From assembly GCA_021414245.1 (NCBI GenBank), contig JAIOOU010000004.1, forward strand, positions 124,001-188,000: a stretch of 64,000 nucleotides of DNA, read 5' to 3'. The translations under genes and the position numbers were made by a program. The stretch is from Chloroflexota bacterium. GTDB taxonomy: Bacteria > Chloroflexota > Anaerolineae > Anaerolineales > Villigracilaceae. The notes below the pieces were generated by a model, which saw only the letters and a program-made list of their open reading frames with translations, was not told where the DNA came from and did no database searches. Positions 42,749-51,650 of the stretch are shown here, in pieces (the stretch's first letter is position 1; every line of letters begins with the position of its first letter).

Positions 42749-43426
42749 ATGAAAAAGACTTTACCCCTGATCCTCTTTTTGATCGTTTTTATAATCAGCG
42801 CCTGTGCGCCCCAAATGAGCGCGCCGCTGACGCCTTTGCCTGCAGTGACGCAGGTTCCGGTGACCGAGGCTCCCACGGCGAAATTATACGCGAACAGCGA
42901 GTTCGGTCTCGGCTTTCAAATCCCCGCCAGCTGGTTTGGTCCCGAGGAATATGTGTCGGAGGGGACCCTTCGTGTGGAAGTCGGGTCGGACAAGGTTTAT
43001 CCGTATGGGGAGCCGCCGGAACAACCCTCTGACGTTAAAAACTCCTACAACATTGTGATTCAATACACAAAAAATAATCAAAACCAGTATTGGAAGGCTA
43101 CCCTTGAATCCCTGCTGGGCTTGAGGGATGGAGAATCGTTTTCAGATGCCAGGAGCATGGTCATCCGTGTCAGACAATTTGATCTGGGCAGGTTTAAAGG
43201 GTTTGAATACATCACGACCCTTTCGGAGACGGCGCAAACGGACCCTTTCTATTCAAGGTCGGTCATCCTTTTTGACGGACAGTCCAATGACCTGGTGACC
43301 ATTCTGGGGCAGCCGGTCAATGTCCAGGTCAACGAAGGCGCAAACTGGCGCCAGGTCTATCAGGTGATCGATGATGCGAACCTGACTGTCTTTCATGAGA
43401 TCCTGGGATCGCTCACACTGGAGTAG
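42749..43426 (+). CDS. Lipoprotein of unknown function
   Basis: About 225 residues. Signal peptide with lipobox FIISAC, a short Thr/Pro linker, then a compact domain of about 180 residues (SEFGLGFQIPASWFGPEEY near its start, ending HEILGSLTLE). The pattern of an FQIPASW opening and a closing ILGSL strand resembles PsbP/LpqN-like surface lipoproteins, by eye only. It should be anchored on the outer face of the membrane. GGAG precedes ATG 42749; the frame is open upstream into the preceding terminator and is not used. A terminator follows. Confidence 0.8.
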   Translation: MKKTLPLILFLIVFIISACAPQMSAPLTPLPAVTQVPVTEAPTAKLYANSEFGLGFQIPASWFGPEEYVSEGTLRVEVGSDKVYPYGEPPEQPSDVKNSYNIVIQYTKNNQNQYWKATLESLLGLRDGESFSDARSMVIRVRQFDLGRFKGFEYITTLSETAQTDPFYSRSVILFDGQSNDLVTILGQPVNVQVNEGANWRQVYQVIDDANLTVFHEILGSLTLE

Positions 43427-43457
43427 GCAACAATTCATGTCCATGATTCCGTTAAAA

Positions 43458-43493
43458 CAAAACCCGGAGAGTTTTATCTCCGGGTTTTGTTTT
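43458..43493 (+). terminator. Rho-independent terminator
   Basis: A perfect 13-bp stem CAAAACCCGGAGA (43458-43470) with TCTCCGGGTTTTG (43477-43489), a 6-base loop and TTTT after it. It ends the lipoprotein gene; the A-rich 5' side may also work for the convergent cyclase transcript. Confidence 0.88.
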
Positions 43494-43593
43494 GGTGTGA
43501 CAGATGCTCAAACGGATCGGTAGTATGGAGAAGAAGAAAACGGCAATTCTTTTTCTTTTCATCAATCTCATTCGACCCGTATGTGACAAAAAC

Positions 43594-44373
43594 TCAGGCG
43601 CGCATCACGCGGACCGGTACCGGTTCGCTGATTCCCTTGAGTTCCAGATGGCGTGTTTCCAATCCCGTCCCATCGACGCCTGCTTTTGCGAGGGCTTTCT
43701 CGCTGACGATGATCTCACCTGCCGCGGCCTTGGAGGCAAGCCTGGCGGTCGTGTTGACTTCATCGCCGATCGCTGAAATATTGACCAGGCCATCCGCGGA
43801 ACCCATCGCACCGAAAAAAGCCACCCCGGTGTGGACTCCGATGCCCACGGGGATCTTCTGCCTCTCCATGGCCTTGAGGATGTTTTTCGCCGCACGGATC
43901 GTTCTGATCGTGTAATCTGGCCCGGCAATGCCTGCGCCCCAAAAGGCAGCCACGGCATCGCCCGCCAGTTTTTCGACGAGCCCGTCCTCATGCGTGATGA
44001 TATGGGTGGATTCCACATAAAAACGATTGATCAACCTGCTGAATTCCATGGGACTCATTTGTTCGGAAAGAGCGGTGGACCCGCGGATGTCCACGAACAA
44101 CATGGCCATCTCCACTTCCTGCCCGCCGGGGAATTTTTGGGCGTAATACTCGCATATATTGCAAAATCTCGGATTGAAGGTGGATTGTTTTTTCCCGTAA
44201 AACGTGCGCGCGATGATCCCTCCCACCCCGTGAAAAGGTGCGTTGCAGAACTTGCAGCGCGGATCGTGAGGCAGCATGCGCAGAAAACGGAATTGTTGTT
44301 TCTCCACCTTGTAGGCATCGGTCATGAACCAGTCGTGCCACATCTGCCCAACATCGGGTTTGGTTTCAGTCAT
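43594..44373 (-). CDS. Class III adenylate/guanylate cyclase with N-terminal zinc-finger-like segment
   Basis: 259 residues. The cyclase homology domain (about 85-255) has MLFVDIRGSTALSE (metal-binding Asp), VEKLAGDAVAAFWG (second Asp), GIGVHTGVAFFGAMG and SAIGDEVNTTARLASKA with the Asn/Arg transition-state pair. All catalytic positions look present, so it should make cAMP or cGMP; base preference cannot be told. The N-terminal 85 residues have CKFC and CNIC separated by 27 residues, a likely zinc site. No membrane segment. It could supply the nucleotide for the SulP fusion at 2536. GGATG lies upstream of the ATG. Confidence 0.9.
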   Translation of the reverse strand: MTETKPDVGQMWHDWFMTDAYKVEKQQFRFLRMLPHDPRCKFCNAPFHGVGGIIARTFYGKKQSTFNPRFCNICEYYAQKFPGGQEVEMAMLFVDIRGSTALSEQMSPMEFSRLINRFYVESTHIITHEDGLVEKLAGDAVAAFWGAGIAGPDYTIRTIRAAKNILKAMERQKIPVGIGVHTGVAFFGAMGSADGLVNISAIGDEVNTTARLASKAAAGEIIVSEKALAKAGVDGTGLETRHLELKGISEPVPVRVMRA

Positions 44374-44713
44374 CGGTCACATCCTTTTTACGAATAAGGA
44401 ACCTGGCAGGTTATTTGTATTTAATCACAGATGTGAAAATGCCACAATAATATGGGCTCTTGACTTCCATCCCCAGGCGGGTGCCTGGTGTGATTTGGCC
44501 GCCCTCCCCCAAGTAGTGGATTGTAAAACTCCCCAATCGCAGGATGCCCCTGATGGAATGCCGATCTATAATTTGCTAACAGCTCCGGGGGTATGGATCA
44601 AACGTCATATTTCATGTGTTCCAATTTAAGACATTTATTTGGATGAAAATGAAACGTATGGAGAAAACCGTCAGCCACGCCCTTGTTCTTTGGAAGGGGT
44701 GTAAGGAGAGATT
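44374..44713. other. Gene-free 340-base intergenic region
   Basis: No convincing gene. It separates the divergent cyclase and FHA genes and should hold both promoters, but no box pair stands out. CCAGGC (44473-44478) and GCCTGG (44483-44488) form a small 6-bp hairpin without a T-tract. TAAGGAGAG at 44701-44709 is the ribosome site of the FHA gene. Confidence 0.6.
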
Positions 44714-45154
44714 ATGTCTATGACGAAACTGAAAATTGGCCCTGAAGCGATCACCGTCACACTGCGAACGGGGGATGTTTCGGCTGCGGTTGTTGACAGC
44801 ATGGAACCATCCTTGATCCCGGTCGATGGCGTTTCCTTTTATGTCCTTAGGCTCGGCAAGGCGATGATTGTTCATCCCGAAGGGGACTTTTTCATCGGCC
44901 GGAGTGTATCCAACGATCAATGGCCTCCCCAGATCAATCTGGCGGAAATGGACAATTTCTCCGCGAGCGTTTCAAGATGGCATGCCATGATTCATCCGGT
45001 CAAGGGCGGGTTTGAAATTATCGATCTGTTCAGCAGCAACGGCACGAAGCTTGACGGCCGCCGCCTGATTCCGAACAAGGCTTATCCATTACCTTCCGGA
45101 GCCGAGCTGAGTATCGGCCGGGAACGGTTGAAGGTCATCTATGGTCCCATTTAA
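44714..45154 (+). CDS. FHA-domain protein
   Basis: 146 residues, without the zinc ribbon of the copies at 15454 and 23889. A short N-terminal part (about 1-45) precedes an FHA domain: FFIGRS, VSRWHAMIHPV and LFSSNGTKLDGRRL. The usual SRRH is SRWH, leaving the key Arg and His in place, so phosphothreonine binding is plausible. Probably cytoplasmic. It is followed 84 bases later by a close paralogue, and diverges from the nucleotide cyclase gene. AAGGAGAG precedes the ATG. Confidence 0.85.
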   Translation: MSMTKLKIGPEAITVTLRTGDVSAAVVDSMEPSLIPVDGVSFYVLRLGKAMIVHPEGDFFIGRSVSNDQWPPQINLAEMDNFSASVSRWHAMIHPVKGGFEIIDLFSSNGTKLDGRRLIPNKAYPLPSGAELSIGRERLKVIYGPI

Positions 45155-45238
45155 AAGTGTGGAGAGAAGGAAAAAAATAAATGTTCACTCATGATAAACA
45201 TGCCCGGGCGATGCCATCGAATATCTTAAGGAAATCCC

Positions 45239-45697
45239 ATGCTTGAGGAGGAAGTTGATCAGGGCCCCGAAACGGTGACCCTTGCATTGCTGCCGGCTGA
45301 AATCTCCAGGATTGCCGCCAGTTCCATCGACGCTTCCATGACTCCGGTCGATTCCATTTCTTTTTACATTTTGCGGCTGGCCAGGGTCATTGTGGTCCGG
45401 CCTGAGGGTGTTATTTTTATCGGCCGTAATGTCCAAACGGACTCGTGGATCCCGCAAGTTAACCTCGCCGATTTGGATGGTTTTGCCAGAAGTGTCTCGA
45501 GGCGACATGCGATGATTCGGCCCCTGGCGGGCGGATATGAGATTACCGATCTCGGCAGCACAAATGGCAGCAGGCTGGATGGTCGCCGCCTGGTTGCCAA
45601 CAAGGCATATCCTCTGCTCTCTGGAGCGCAGCTGACTGTTGGCCAGGAGCAATTAATGGTGATTTATCACCCGTTTGCATCCAGCTGGCCAAAGTGA
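45239..45697 (+). CDS. FHA-domain protein
   Basis: 152 residues and a paralogue of the protein just before it: the N-terminal VTLALLPAEIS, ASMTPVDSISFYILRLARV and FHA residues [15 protein letters not shown] and DLGSTNGSRLDGRRLVANKAYP follow the same order. No zinc ribbon and no membrane segment. The tandem arrangement points to recent local duplication. A hairpin CGGACC/GGTCCG lies just after it at about 45699-45717 without a T-run. Its phosphorylated partner is unknown. Confidence 0.85.
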   Translation: MLEEEVDQGPETVTLALLPAEISRIAASSIDASMTPVDSISFYILRLARVIVVRPEGVIFIGRNVQTDSWIPQVNLADLDGFARSVSRRHAMIRPLAGGYEITDLGSTNGSRLDGRRLVANKAYPLLSGAQLTVGQEQLMVIYHPFASSWPK

Positions 45698-45745
45698 GCG
45701 GACCATTCTTCGGTCCGTGATTCCCCTGGCCGTATTTTTTCGAAC

Positions 45746-46129
45746 TTAAACCTGGGTTTGTTTCCAATCCCTGTACTTGTGCAGGTCCTGCTCGACCAGC
45801 ATCAAACAGGCGCCCATGACCGCTACATCGTCCAATTGGCCGATCAGGGGCAGCATATCCGGGACCAGGTCAAACGGATTGAGCACATAGATCAGGGTGA
45901 AGACGATCGAGGCGATCGATCCGTATGGAATCTGGCGATAGGTCCCGGACAGATAATCCTTGACAATGGCGATCAACAGCTGGCCATCCTGCACAAATCT
46001 CGCCAGCGGACCGTGGGTGCTGAACTTCCTTTTGATTTCCTCGGACTTGTCGGCGACTCTTTCAAAATCCCTGTCGGTAATCTTTTGCGCCCCTTCCTTC
46101 ACGAACTCTTCATCCGGCTTGTGAAACAT
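45746..46129 (-). CDS. YkvA/DUF1232-family membrane protein
   Basis: 127 residues. The core SIASIVFTLIYVLNPFDLVP then DMLPLIGQLDDVAVMGACL is the DUF1232 signature, a short membrane-associated hairpin. The N-terminal 70 residues are charged and helical. Function unknown across the family. GGAGC lies before the ATG. Alone, convergent with the FHA pair. The 191-base stretch at 46130-46320 that separates it from the next gene shows no gene. Confidence 0.9.
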   Translation of the reverse strand: MFHKPDEEFVKEGAQKITDRDFERVADKSEEIKRKFSTHGPLARFVQDGQLLIAIVKDYLSGTYRQIPYGSIASIVFTLIYVLNPFDLVPDMLPLIGQLDDVAVMGACLMLVEQDLHKYRDWKQTQV

Positions 46130-46320
46130 TTTTTCCTGCTCCTTTCACTCCGTACACGATCGGGGAGTGATGTGATTTCATTGTATCAAAGAAGCAGGCT
46201 TGACGGCGTGGAGCCCGATAGGTCTGAAGCGCTTTGCCGCTCCCGTGTCCTCAATCCGAAGCGTCATTTACATCGCCGGCCCGTGGACCTCGTGATATGC
46301 CTGGAAACAGCAAAGTGCAT

Positions 46321-47970
46321 TTACACCTCCTTCTCCTCATCCTCCCTCGCCGCTTCGCCTCTTTCCATCTTCTTCCTCAAATGCTCGGGCCACACACTCA
46401 CATCCTCCGACGGCAAAAAAGTCAGGCTTGGGCCGTGCTGGGTGAGAATGTCCCGCGTGCGACAGTTAAGCACCACCTTGGCCGCATCGATGCCCGATCC
46501 GGTCACGCCCGCCACGCCGTGGCTGAGCGTGCTTGCGCCGCATAAAAACAACCCCTCGAACTCGGTGCGCGGCCTGAATCCCAACGGTCCCACCTGCGAC
46601 GGGCTTTTCTCGATGCCGTATAGATTTCCGCGCGTGGCGTTCAGATAATGTTCGTTGGTCAGCGGCGTGCCGAGGCTGTAATATACAATGTGCTTGCTCA
46701 GACCGGGTACGTATTTTTCCAGTCCGCGCACCATGCGCCATGCCAGGTCTTCCTTCATTGCATCATAGTCCGCGGGGCGCGCGCCGTATTTTGTGTGTGC
46801 CCATTTTTCGAAGGCCTCATAACCCACGAACGCGAAAGACTCGCAGGTGTGATGTCCGCTATGCATCTTCGATGGGTCCTTCAATGTGGTCGCTGTCAGG
46901 AACATGCCGGGCGGAGTCTCTTCGCGCAGCAGGGCGTCCGTGAGTCCGTCCGAATAGATCCTGTCCACATCGGCATTTTCATAGAACCAGAAATTGCCCG
47001 AGTCGAGTCCCGCGCCACGCAGATCCATGTCGGTGGCGAAGAACAGGCTCAGGCACGAAGTCGAATATTTTACAGAATCAACTTTCCGCTTGAGTCGAGG
47101 CGGGAGTTTTTCCCTCCCGATTAATTTGCCGAACGTCACCTCAGGGTCCGCATTGGAAATGACCACGTCCGCGCGGATTTCTTCGCCCGAATCCAATTCC
47201 ACACCGATGACTTTTTTCCCTTCGACGAGGATCCGCTTCACTCTTGACTGAAGCCTGATCTCACCACCCGCGCGTTTTAGCGCCCTGACGAATGCGCGCG
47301 GCAGCGCGAACGCCCCGCCCAGCGGATAATATCCGCCGTCGAGATAATGATGGGTGATGCCAGCGTGCATGAAGGCCGAAACCTGCGATGGCGGCAGGCC
47401 GTGGTCTCCCGCCTGGCCCGCCAGCACGCCGCGCAAGACCGGGTCGCTGATGTGCGCGTTGATCAGGTCCGCACCGCTGGCACGCATCCACTTGAGGATG
47501 GTTGGTGCGCTCAGCGCGGATTGCACAGGCCTGCCCAGGTTGCCAATTCGTGAAAGTGATTCGATCATGTTTGTGAGAGTAGCGAAATATGCATCAATGC
47601 CCCCTGCTTCGTGCGCGAATTGACCCTTTAATCTCTCGATCAGATTCTCTTTGCCTTTGGGGAAATCCACGCGTTGATCCCCGACGATGATGTGATCGTA
47701 GCCATCCGGATTGAGTTCGCAGAAGGTCAGGTCACCTGACACCCCAAGACCTTCATAGATATTTCGCAAATGTCCGCCCTCATGCAGGTCGCCGATGTAA
47801 TGTACGCCCGGGCTGAAGCGATAGCCTTCGAGGGTGAACGAATGGGTCCATCCGCCGGGACGGTCGTGCTGTTCAAGCACCAGCACTTTCCTGCCGGCCT
47901 GTGCCAATGCGACTGCGGCGGTCAACCCGCCCGCGCCGGAACCGATGATGATCGCGTCATAGTTTGACAT
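46321..47970 (-). CDS. FAD-dependent oxidoreductase, retinol-saturase/carotenoid-isomerase-like
   Basis: 549 residues. N-terminal IIIGSGAGGLTAAVALAQAG and LEQHDRPGGWTHSF bind FAD; GVHYIGDLHEGGHL is characteristic of the RetSat/CrtISO branch of the phytoene-desaturase superfamily; the C-terminal GLFLCGASTLSHGVAG closes the FAD site. The branch saturates, desaturates or isomerises polyene chains; other carotenoid genes are absent nearby, so the substrate is open. No membrane helix. The last 20 residues are strongly charged (EEDEEKEV end). GGAG lies before the ATG. Confidence 0.88.
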   Translation of the reverse strand: MSNYDAIIIGSGAGGLTAAVALAQAGRKVLVLEQHDRPGGWTHSFTLEGYRFSPGVHYIGDLHEGGHLRNIYEGLGVSGDLTFCELNPDGYDHIIVGDQRVDFPKGKENLIERLKGQFAHEAGGIDAYFATLTNMIESLSRIGNLGRPVQSALSAPTILKWMRASGADLINAHISDPVLRGVLAGQAGDHGLPPSQVSAFMHAGITHHYLDGGYYPLGGAFALPRAFVRALKRAGGEIRLQSRVKRILVEGKKVIGVELDSGEEIRADVVISNADPEVTFGKLIGREKLPPRLKRKVDSVKYSTSCLSLFFATDMDLRGAGLDSGNFWFYENADVDRIYSDGLTDALLREETPPGMFLTATTLKDPSKMHSGHHTCESFAFVGYEAFEKWAHTKYGARPADYDAMKEDLAWRMVRGLEKYVPGLSKHIVYYSLGTPLTNEHYLNATRGNLYGIEKSPSQVGPLGFRPRTEFEGLFLCGASTLSHGVAGVTGSGIDAAKVVLNCRTRDILTQHGPSLTFLPSEDVSVWPEHLRKKMERGEAAREDEEKEV

Positions 47971-47993
47971 CCAATACTCCTTGGGTCGGTACG

Positions 47994-48548
47994 CTAGGGC
48001 AGGGCGAGATAGTAACTGTCGCCGGACAGTGCTTCGTAAACAAGCTGCAGGCCGGAGTCGCCCACGGAAACGATGAAAGGCACATTGCCGGAAATGGTTG
48101 CGCCGCCCGGAAAATCAGGGTCCTTTAGGATGCTGTCCACTCCTGTAATGTACCATTGCGGGTATTTGAAGACGTTGTTTGATACCGACAATCTTATTTT
48201 GAAGAGATCCAGGTGACATTGCTGGTCCGCGGGTGCTTCGCAGGTCACGGCCACGGTCACAAAGACATATTGCTGGTATTCGCGCGGCTGGGCGTTGAAG
48301 ATGTCGCCGGCGGATACCAGCCCGTCTGCGGGACGGATCGAACCCGTGATCACAAATTTCATCTGGTCCACAGTCACCTCGGACCCAAATGGAATCGGGG
48401 TGATCCGGGGAGTTTGAGGCGGTGTGGTGGCGGTTGGCAATTCCAAAGCATGGGTCGGGGTGCTGACAACTGCCGCATTCGGGCTGCAGGCTTGAGTGGT
48501 CAATGTCCAGGCGAGGACGCAGAACAGGGCTATCTTATTGCGCTTCAT
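47994..48548 (-). CDS. Lipoprotein, DUF4352-like
   Basis: About 184 residues. Signal peptide with lipobox LTTQAC, a Thr/Pro linker (about 25-55) and a beta-sandwich domain with a KFVITGSIRPADG strand, YQQYVFVTVAVTCE and a paired Cys. This follows the telokin-like DUF4352 pattern of extracellular immunoprotective-like domains, assigned by eye. Anchored outside the membrane. ATG 48548 is preferred to a GTG at 48560. It ends 23 bases before the retinol-saturase-like gene and could be co-transcribed. Confidence 0.75.
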   Translation of the reverse strand: MKRNKIALFCVLAWTLTTQACSPNAAVVSTPTHALELPTATTPPQTPRITPIPFGSEVTVDQMKFVITGSIRPADGLVSAGDIFNAQPREYQQYVFVTVAVTCEAPADQQCHLDLFKIRLSVSNNVFKYPQWYITGVDSILKDPDFPGGATISGNVPFIVSVGDSGLQLVYEALSGDSYYLALP

Positions 48549-48608
48549 TTTGGTTTTCACATTTCGAGTGCAGTTCGATTTTCATTTGGACCCGCCTTTC
48601 AGGGGACA

Positions 48609-49094
48609 TTATTTATCCTGGCCGGTTTTTTCACCCAGGTCTATTTTTCGAGCAACATAATTTTCATAATCCGGCACCAGGCGGTCGTAGGGCTTGTCCA
48701 TCAGCGGGGAGGAGATCATAAAATCCGCCGAGGCCCGGTTGTTGGCGATTGGAATGTTCCAGACCACCGCCATACGCAGGAGAGCCTTCACGTCCGGGTC
48801 GTGCGGCTGGGGTTCCAGGGGATCCCAGAAGAAGATCAGGAAGTCGATCTTGTTTTCGACGATCTTCGCGCCGATCTGCTGGTCGCCGCCCAGCGGTCCA
48901 CTCTTGAGTTTGGTGACCTTCAAGCCGAGTTCCTGTTCCAGGATCTTGCCGGTCGTACCAGTGGCAAAGATCTGATGATGCGAGAGCAGTACGCGGTTGA
49001 ACTTCGCCCATTCCAGCAAATCGCGCTTCTTATTGTCGTGCGCCACCAGGGCGATCTTCTTGTCGTGTTCCATCGGGATCTTTTTGTGCGGCAT
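48609..49094 (-). CDS. mgsA: Methylglyoxal synthase
   Basis: 161 residues. Converts dihydroxyacetone phosphate to methylglyoxal and phosphate, a bypass that frees phosphate when glycolysis backs up. Family signature complete: [34 protein letters not shown] (catalytic Asp) and [20 protein letters not shown] with the second Asp and His. The C-terminus [17 protein letters not shown] is slightly longer than in E. coli. GGAGC precedes the ATG. It lies 18 bases after the small membrane-protein gene on the same strand. Confidence 0.96.
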   Translation of the reverse strand: MPHKKIPMEHDKKIALVAHDNKKRDLLEWAKFNRVLLSHHQIFATGTTGKILEQELGLKVTKLKSGPLGGDQQIGAKIVENKIDFLIFFWDPLEPQPHDPDVKALLRMAVVWNIPIANNRASADFMISSPLMDKPYDRLVPDYENYVARKIDLGEKTGQDK

Positions 49095-49112
49095 GATCTT
49101 TTGCTCCGTGTT

Positions 49113-49481
49113 TTATCCGGATCCCAAAGGCCCGACCCATGCACTCCAGGCCGCCATGAACCCGAACAATATGCCAAAGAACACAATGCTGAAAACGACC
49201 AGCCGGATCACCCCTTTGCTGTCCGTGGGCGCGATCAACTTTCCGAGGGCCTCCCCGCCCAGGATCGAATACGACAGTCCGAAGAGAATGCCCAGCACGG
49301 TCCAGGTGATCAGGTTCGAAGAATACAGCACATTTTCACTGTGATTAAGCACAGCCCGTAATGGCGTGATGATCGTAAAAAAGGCCACGCCGCACGAGAT
49401 CAGCAGGATGTAGATCCCCCCGGAACGGTCTGCCAGCCATTTGTTTTCCTTCCTCTTTGCGCCCTTCTCTTTATTTTGCAT
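49113..49481 (-). CDS. Small membrane protein of unknown function
   Basis: 122 residues with three hydrophobic segments (about 22-42, 57-76 and 92-116), a basic N-terminus (KEKGAKRKENK) and no recognised family. Its ATG overlaps the end of the serine hydrolase gene by 11 bases, so translation of the two is probably coupled, and methylglyoxal synthase follows 18 bases later. This three-gene arrangement may be an operon, but the functions do not obviously join. Confidence 0.75.
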   Translation of the reverse strand: MQNKEKGAKRKENKWLADRSGGIYILLISCGVAFFTIITPLRAVLNHSENVLYSSNLITWTVLGILFGLSYSILGGEALGKLIAPTDSKGVIRLVVFSIVFFGILFGFMAAWSAWVGPLGSG

Positions 49482-50970
49482 TTTGTTTCTCCTGAGGCTT
49501 TATCTTTTTGAAAACATGCTCCAGCGGGTCGATCCAGTCTTCGCGGATTTTTACATGGAGCTCGATCACCCGTCCCTGTCCGTCACTGATGAACGGGATC
49601 AAACTTTCGCCCAGCACAGGATCATCCCATTTACAAAGAAAGGTATCGTAGTGCCAGTGCTCGAGAGTCCCGGAAATGCTTTTGTGAGCCTGCAATTGGA
49701 TGTGAAGCGCGCTTCCTTCCACCCTGAGAGCTGCTCCTCCCAAAATCAAACTGTCATAGTCCCCGGCATAATCTTCCAAGTCAAACGAAGGACGGGTGTT
49801 CTTTGCGCGTGAGGCAGTGACCTGTTGTTTGGCTGCTTCCGTCTTTGCATTTCCCTGCTTCTCCAGTTCAATATAGGTTTGAACCCAATCGCGCGGATCA
49901 AGGCCAAGCATTTTTTCGATCAGGAAATGTCCCAGAATGATGTAGGCTGCGTTGGGCAGTTTGTTGGTGAAGATGGCAATGCCCAGTTTCTCCTCGGGGA
50001 TCAGGATCATGTTCGAGAGCATTCCGTCCACGCCGCCGGTGTGCCGGACGGTCAGTCTGCCATTGCTGTCGCTCAGGAACCAACCCAGTCCATAGACGGA
50101 GAAATGCCGGGAGGGGAATAACTTTTTTTCGACGGCTGTCAGCTTGATGGGCGTGTGAGGCGTGTGCATCTCCTCGATCAGGCCCGGGTCAAGCAGACGT
50201 TTGCCTTCGAGGCTGCCCTGATTAAGTTGTAATCTCATCCATAAGGCCAGGTCCGCCACCGAGGCGCAGATCGAACCCGCCGCACCGACATGCGCATCCT
50301 GGCGGTAGGCCACGGTCTGTAAATTTCCCTTTACATCTTCATGCGGCGTGGCGATATTGGTGCGTTCCGCGAAGTAGCGCGGATTGGTGACGCTGTCGGT
50401 CATGCCGAGCGGTTTGAAAATGCGTTCTCGGATGAAATCGTCCCAGCTCAAGCCGCTGACTGTTTCGATGACCAGCCCGGCGGTGATGAACATCAGGTTG
50501 GAGTATCCGTAGCCGGCGCGGAAACTGTATTCCGGTGGAATGTACTGCAAACGACGGACCACTTCCACTGTGGGGTAACTGCTCAATAACAAGACGTCAC
50601 CCGCCCAGGTCCCAAGTCCGCTGCGGTGGCATAACAGATCACGGATTGTCATCAGCTCGGTCGCGTGCGGGTCGTGCAGTTTGAAAGCCGGCAGATATTT
50701 TGTGACCGGGTCATCCCAGCCGACTTTGCCCTCCTGCACGAGCAGGGCCATGGCCGCGGCCGTGAACGATTTTGTGTTCGAACCGATCGCGAATAGGGTG
50801 TGTTCGTCGACTTTTCCTGGCTTGTCCATATCCAGGCTGCCGTATCCTTTGGAAAGTAAAACCCTGTCGTCCTTGACGACCGCCAGCGCCAGCCCGGGGA
50901 CCTTCCAGGTTTGCATGGCTTTGTTGACGGTCTCTTCGATCTCTTTTTCCAGTTTTGCGGTTGGGTTCAT
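49471..50970 (-). CDS. Serine hydrolase of the beta-lactamase/class C esterase family
   Basis: About 499 residues. The class C penicillin-binding-type domain (about 1-360) has SNTK (Ser nucleophile and Lys, IGSNTKSFTAAA), Tyr-x-Asn in YGYSNLMF, and HTGG in place of KTG near 300. A C-terminal domain of about 110 residues (YAGDYDSLILGG onwards) is the small beta-barrel often fused to such peptidases. Likely a D-aminopeptidase or esterase; true beta-lactamase action is less likely. No signal peptide is seen with ATG 50970 (AGGAAA upstream); the frame is open to 51018. It overlaps the following membrane gene by 11 bases. Confidence 0.88.
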   Translation of the reverse strand: MNPTAKLEKEIEETVNKAMQTWKVPGLALAVVKDDRVLLSKGYGSLDMDKPGKVDEHTLFAIGSNTKSFTAAAMALLVQEGKVGWDDPVTKYLPAFKLHDPHATELMTIRDLLCHRSGLGTWAGDVLLLSSYPTVEVVRRLQYIPPEYSFRAGYGYSNLMFITAGLVIETVSGLSWDDFIRERIFKPLGMTDSVTNPRYFAERTNIATPHEDVKGNLQTVAYRQDAHVGAAGSICASVADLALWMRLQLNQGSLEGKRLLDPGLIEEMHTPHTPIKLTAVEKKLFPSRHFSVYGLGWFLSDSNGRLTVRHTGGVDGMLSNMILIPEEKLGIAIFTNKLPNAAYIILGHFLIEKMLGLDPRDWVQTYIELEKQGNAKTEAAKQQVTASRAKNTRPSFDLEDYAGDYDSLILGGAALRVEGSALHIQLQAHKSISGTLEHWHYDTFLCKWDDPVLGESLIPFISDGQGRVIELHVKIREDWIDPLEHVFKKIKPQEKQNAK

Positions 50971-51077
50971 GAAAGATTTCCTGCATCTTCTGTCAATGGG
51001 TTTTTGGTTTGCGATCACGACGGCAATTGAAATGCGCGACTGTCCAATGATACTCCCAGATGCCGTGGGTTATTAAA

Positions 51078-51113
51078 TTAGAAACCCCACTCCTTTTGGA
51101 GTGGGGTTTCTAA
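51078..51113 (-). terminator. Terminator-like perfect hairpin after the cupredoxin gene
   Basis: A 16-bp stem TTAGAAACCCCACTCC (51078-51093) with GGAGTGGGGTTTCTAA (51098-51113) and a four-base loop. On the minus strand it begins 12 bases after the cupredoxin stop at 51125 and runs into an AT-rich stretch with a short T-tract, so it ends that transcript before the serine hydrolase gene. Confidence 0.85.
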
Positions 51114-51124
51114 TTTGGCTTTTT

Positions 51125-51517
51125 CTATTTTACGATCAGGGTGGCGACCATGCCGAGTTCAATGTGCCCGGGGATGCCGCAGATGATATCGTATTCACCG
51201 GGTTCGGTGGGGGTGGTGAAGGTGTCCGATTTGGTCGTTCCGGCCTCAACGCCGTCCAGTTCCCAGAAGATTTTAGCCTCATCCTTGTCGCCGAAGGGAG
51301 GGGTCACATGTTCGCCCAGTTTGAGGATGGCGAATTCATGCTCAATGACGCCGTCGTTTTTCAGGTTGACGGTTACTTCCGTGCCGGCGGGAACGGTGTA
51401 GGTCGTTGAATCATAGCCTGAGTCAGTTGCGGTTACATTAAGGGTGACTTTTTTGGACGCGCAGGCCGAAAGGGACAGCGCGAGCATGAGCATGGCAATA
51501 ACGAGATTTTTTTTCAT
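51125..51517 (-). CDS. Cupredoxin (plastocyanin/azurin-like) lipoprotein
   Basis: About 130 residues. Signal peptide with lipobox SLSAC, then one cupredoxin domain. Copper ligands are in place: His in IEHEFAI, then Cys, His and Met in CGIPGHIELGM (C-x4-H-x4-M), the type 1 blue-copper pattern. It should carry single electrons outside the membrane, and could in principle accept them from the cytochrome c-b/Rieske complex at 10074. AAGGAG precedes ATG 51517. Both a terminator after it and a 133-base upstream gap suggest a single-gene unit. Confidence 0.9.
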   Translation of the reverse strand: MKKNLVIAMLMLALSLSACASKKVTLNVTATDSGYDSTTYTVPAGTEVTVNLKNDGVIEHEFAILKLGEHVTPPFGDKDEAKIFWELDGVEAGTTKSDTFTTPTEPGEYDIICGIPGHIELGMVATLIVK

Positions 51518-51650
51518 CTTGCTCCTTTGGATTGAATGTAAAACCGAATCCACTGTAGCACCCCAATATAAGAATTGAATGAGATATGCCCGTTTTGTTT
51601 TCTGTTGATTTAATTAACCTTGCCCGATTGCCTTTTCCAAAAGCAAGCCC

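Noticed and set aside
45699-45717. Hairpin after the second tandem FHA gene as a terminator
   Set aside because: A 6-bp stem without a T-tract on either strand; too weak to call.
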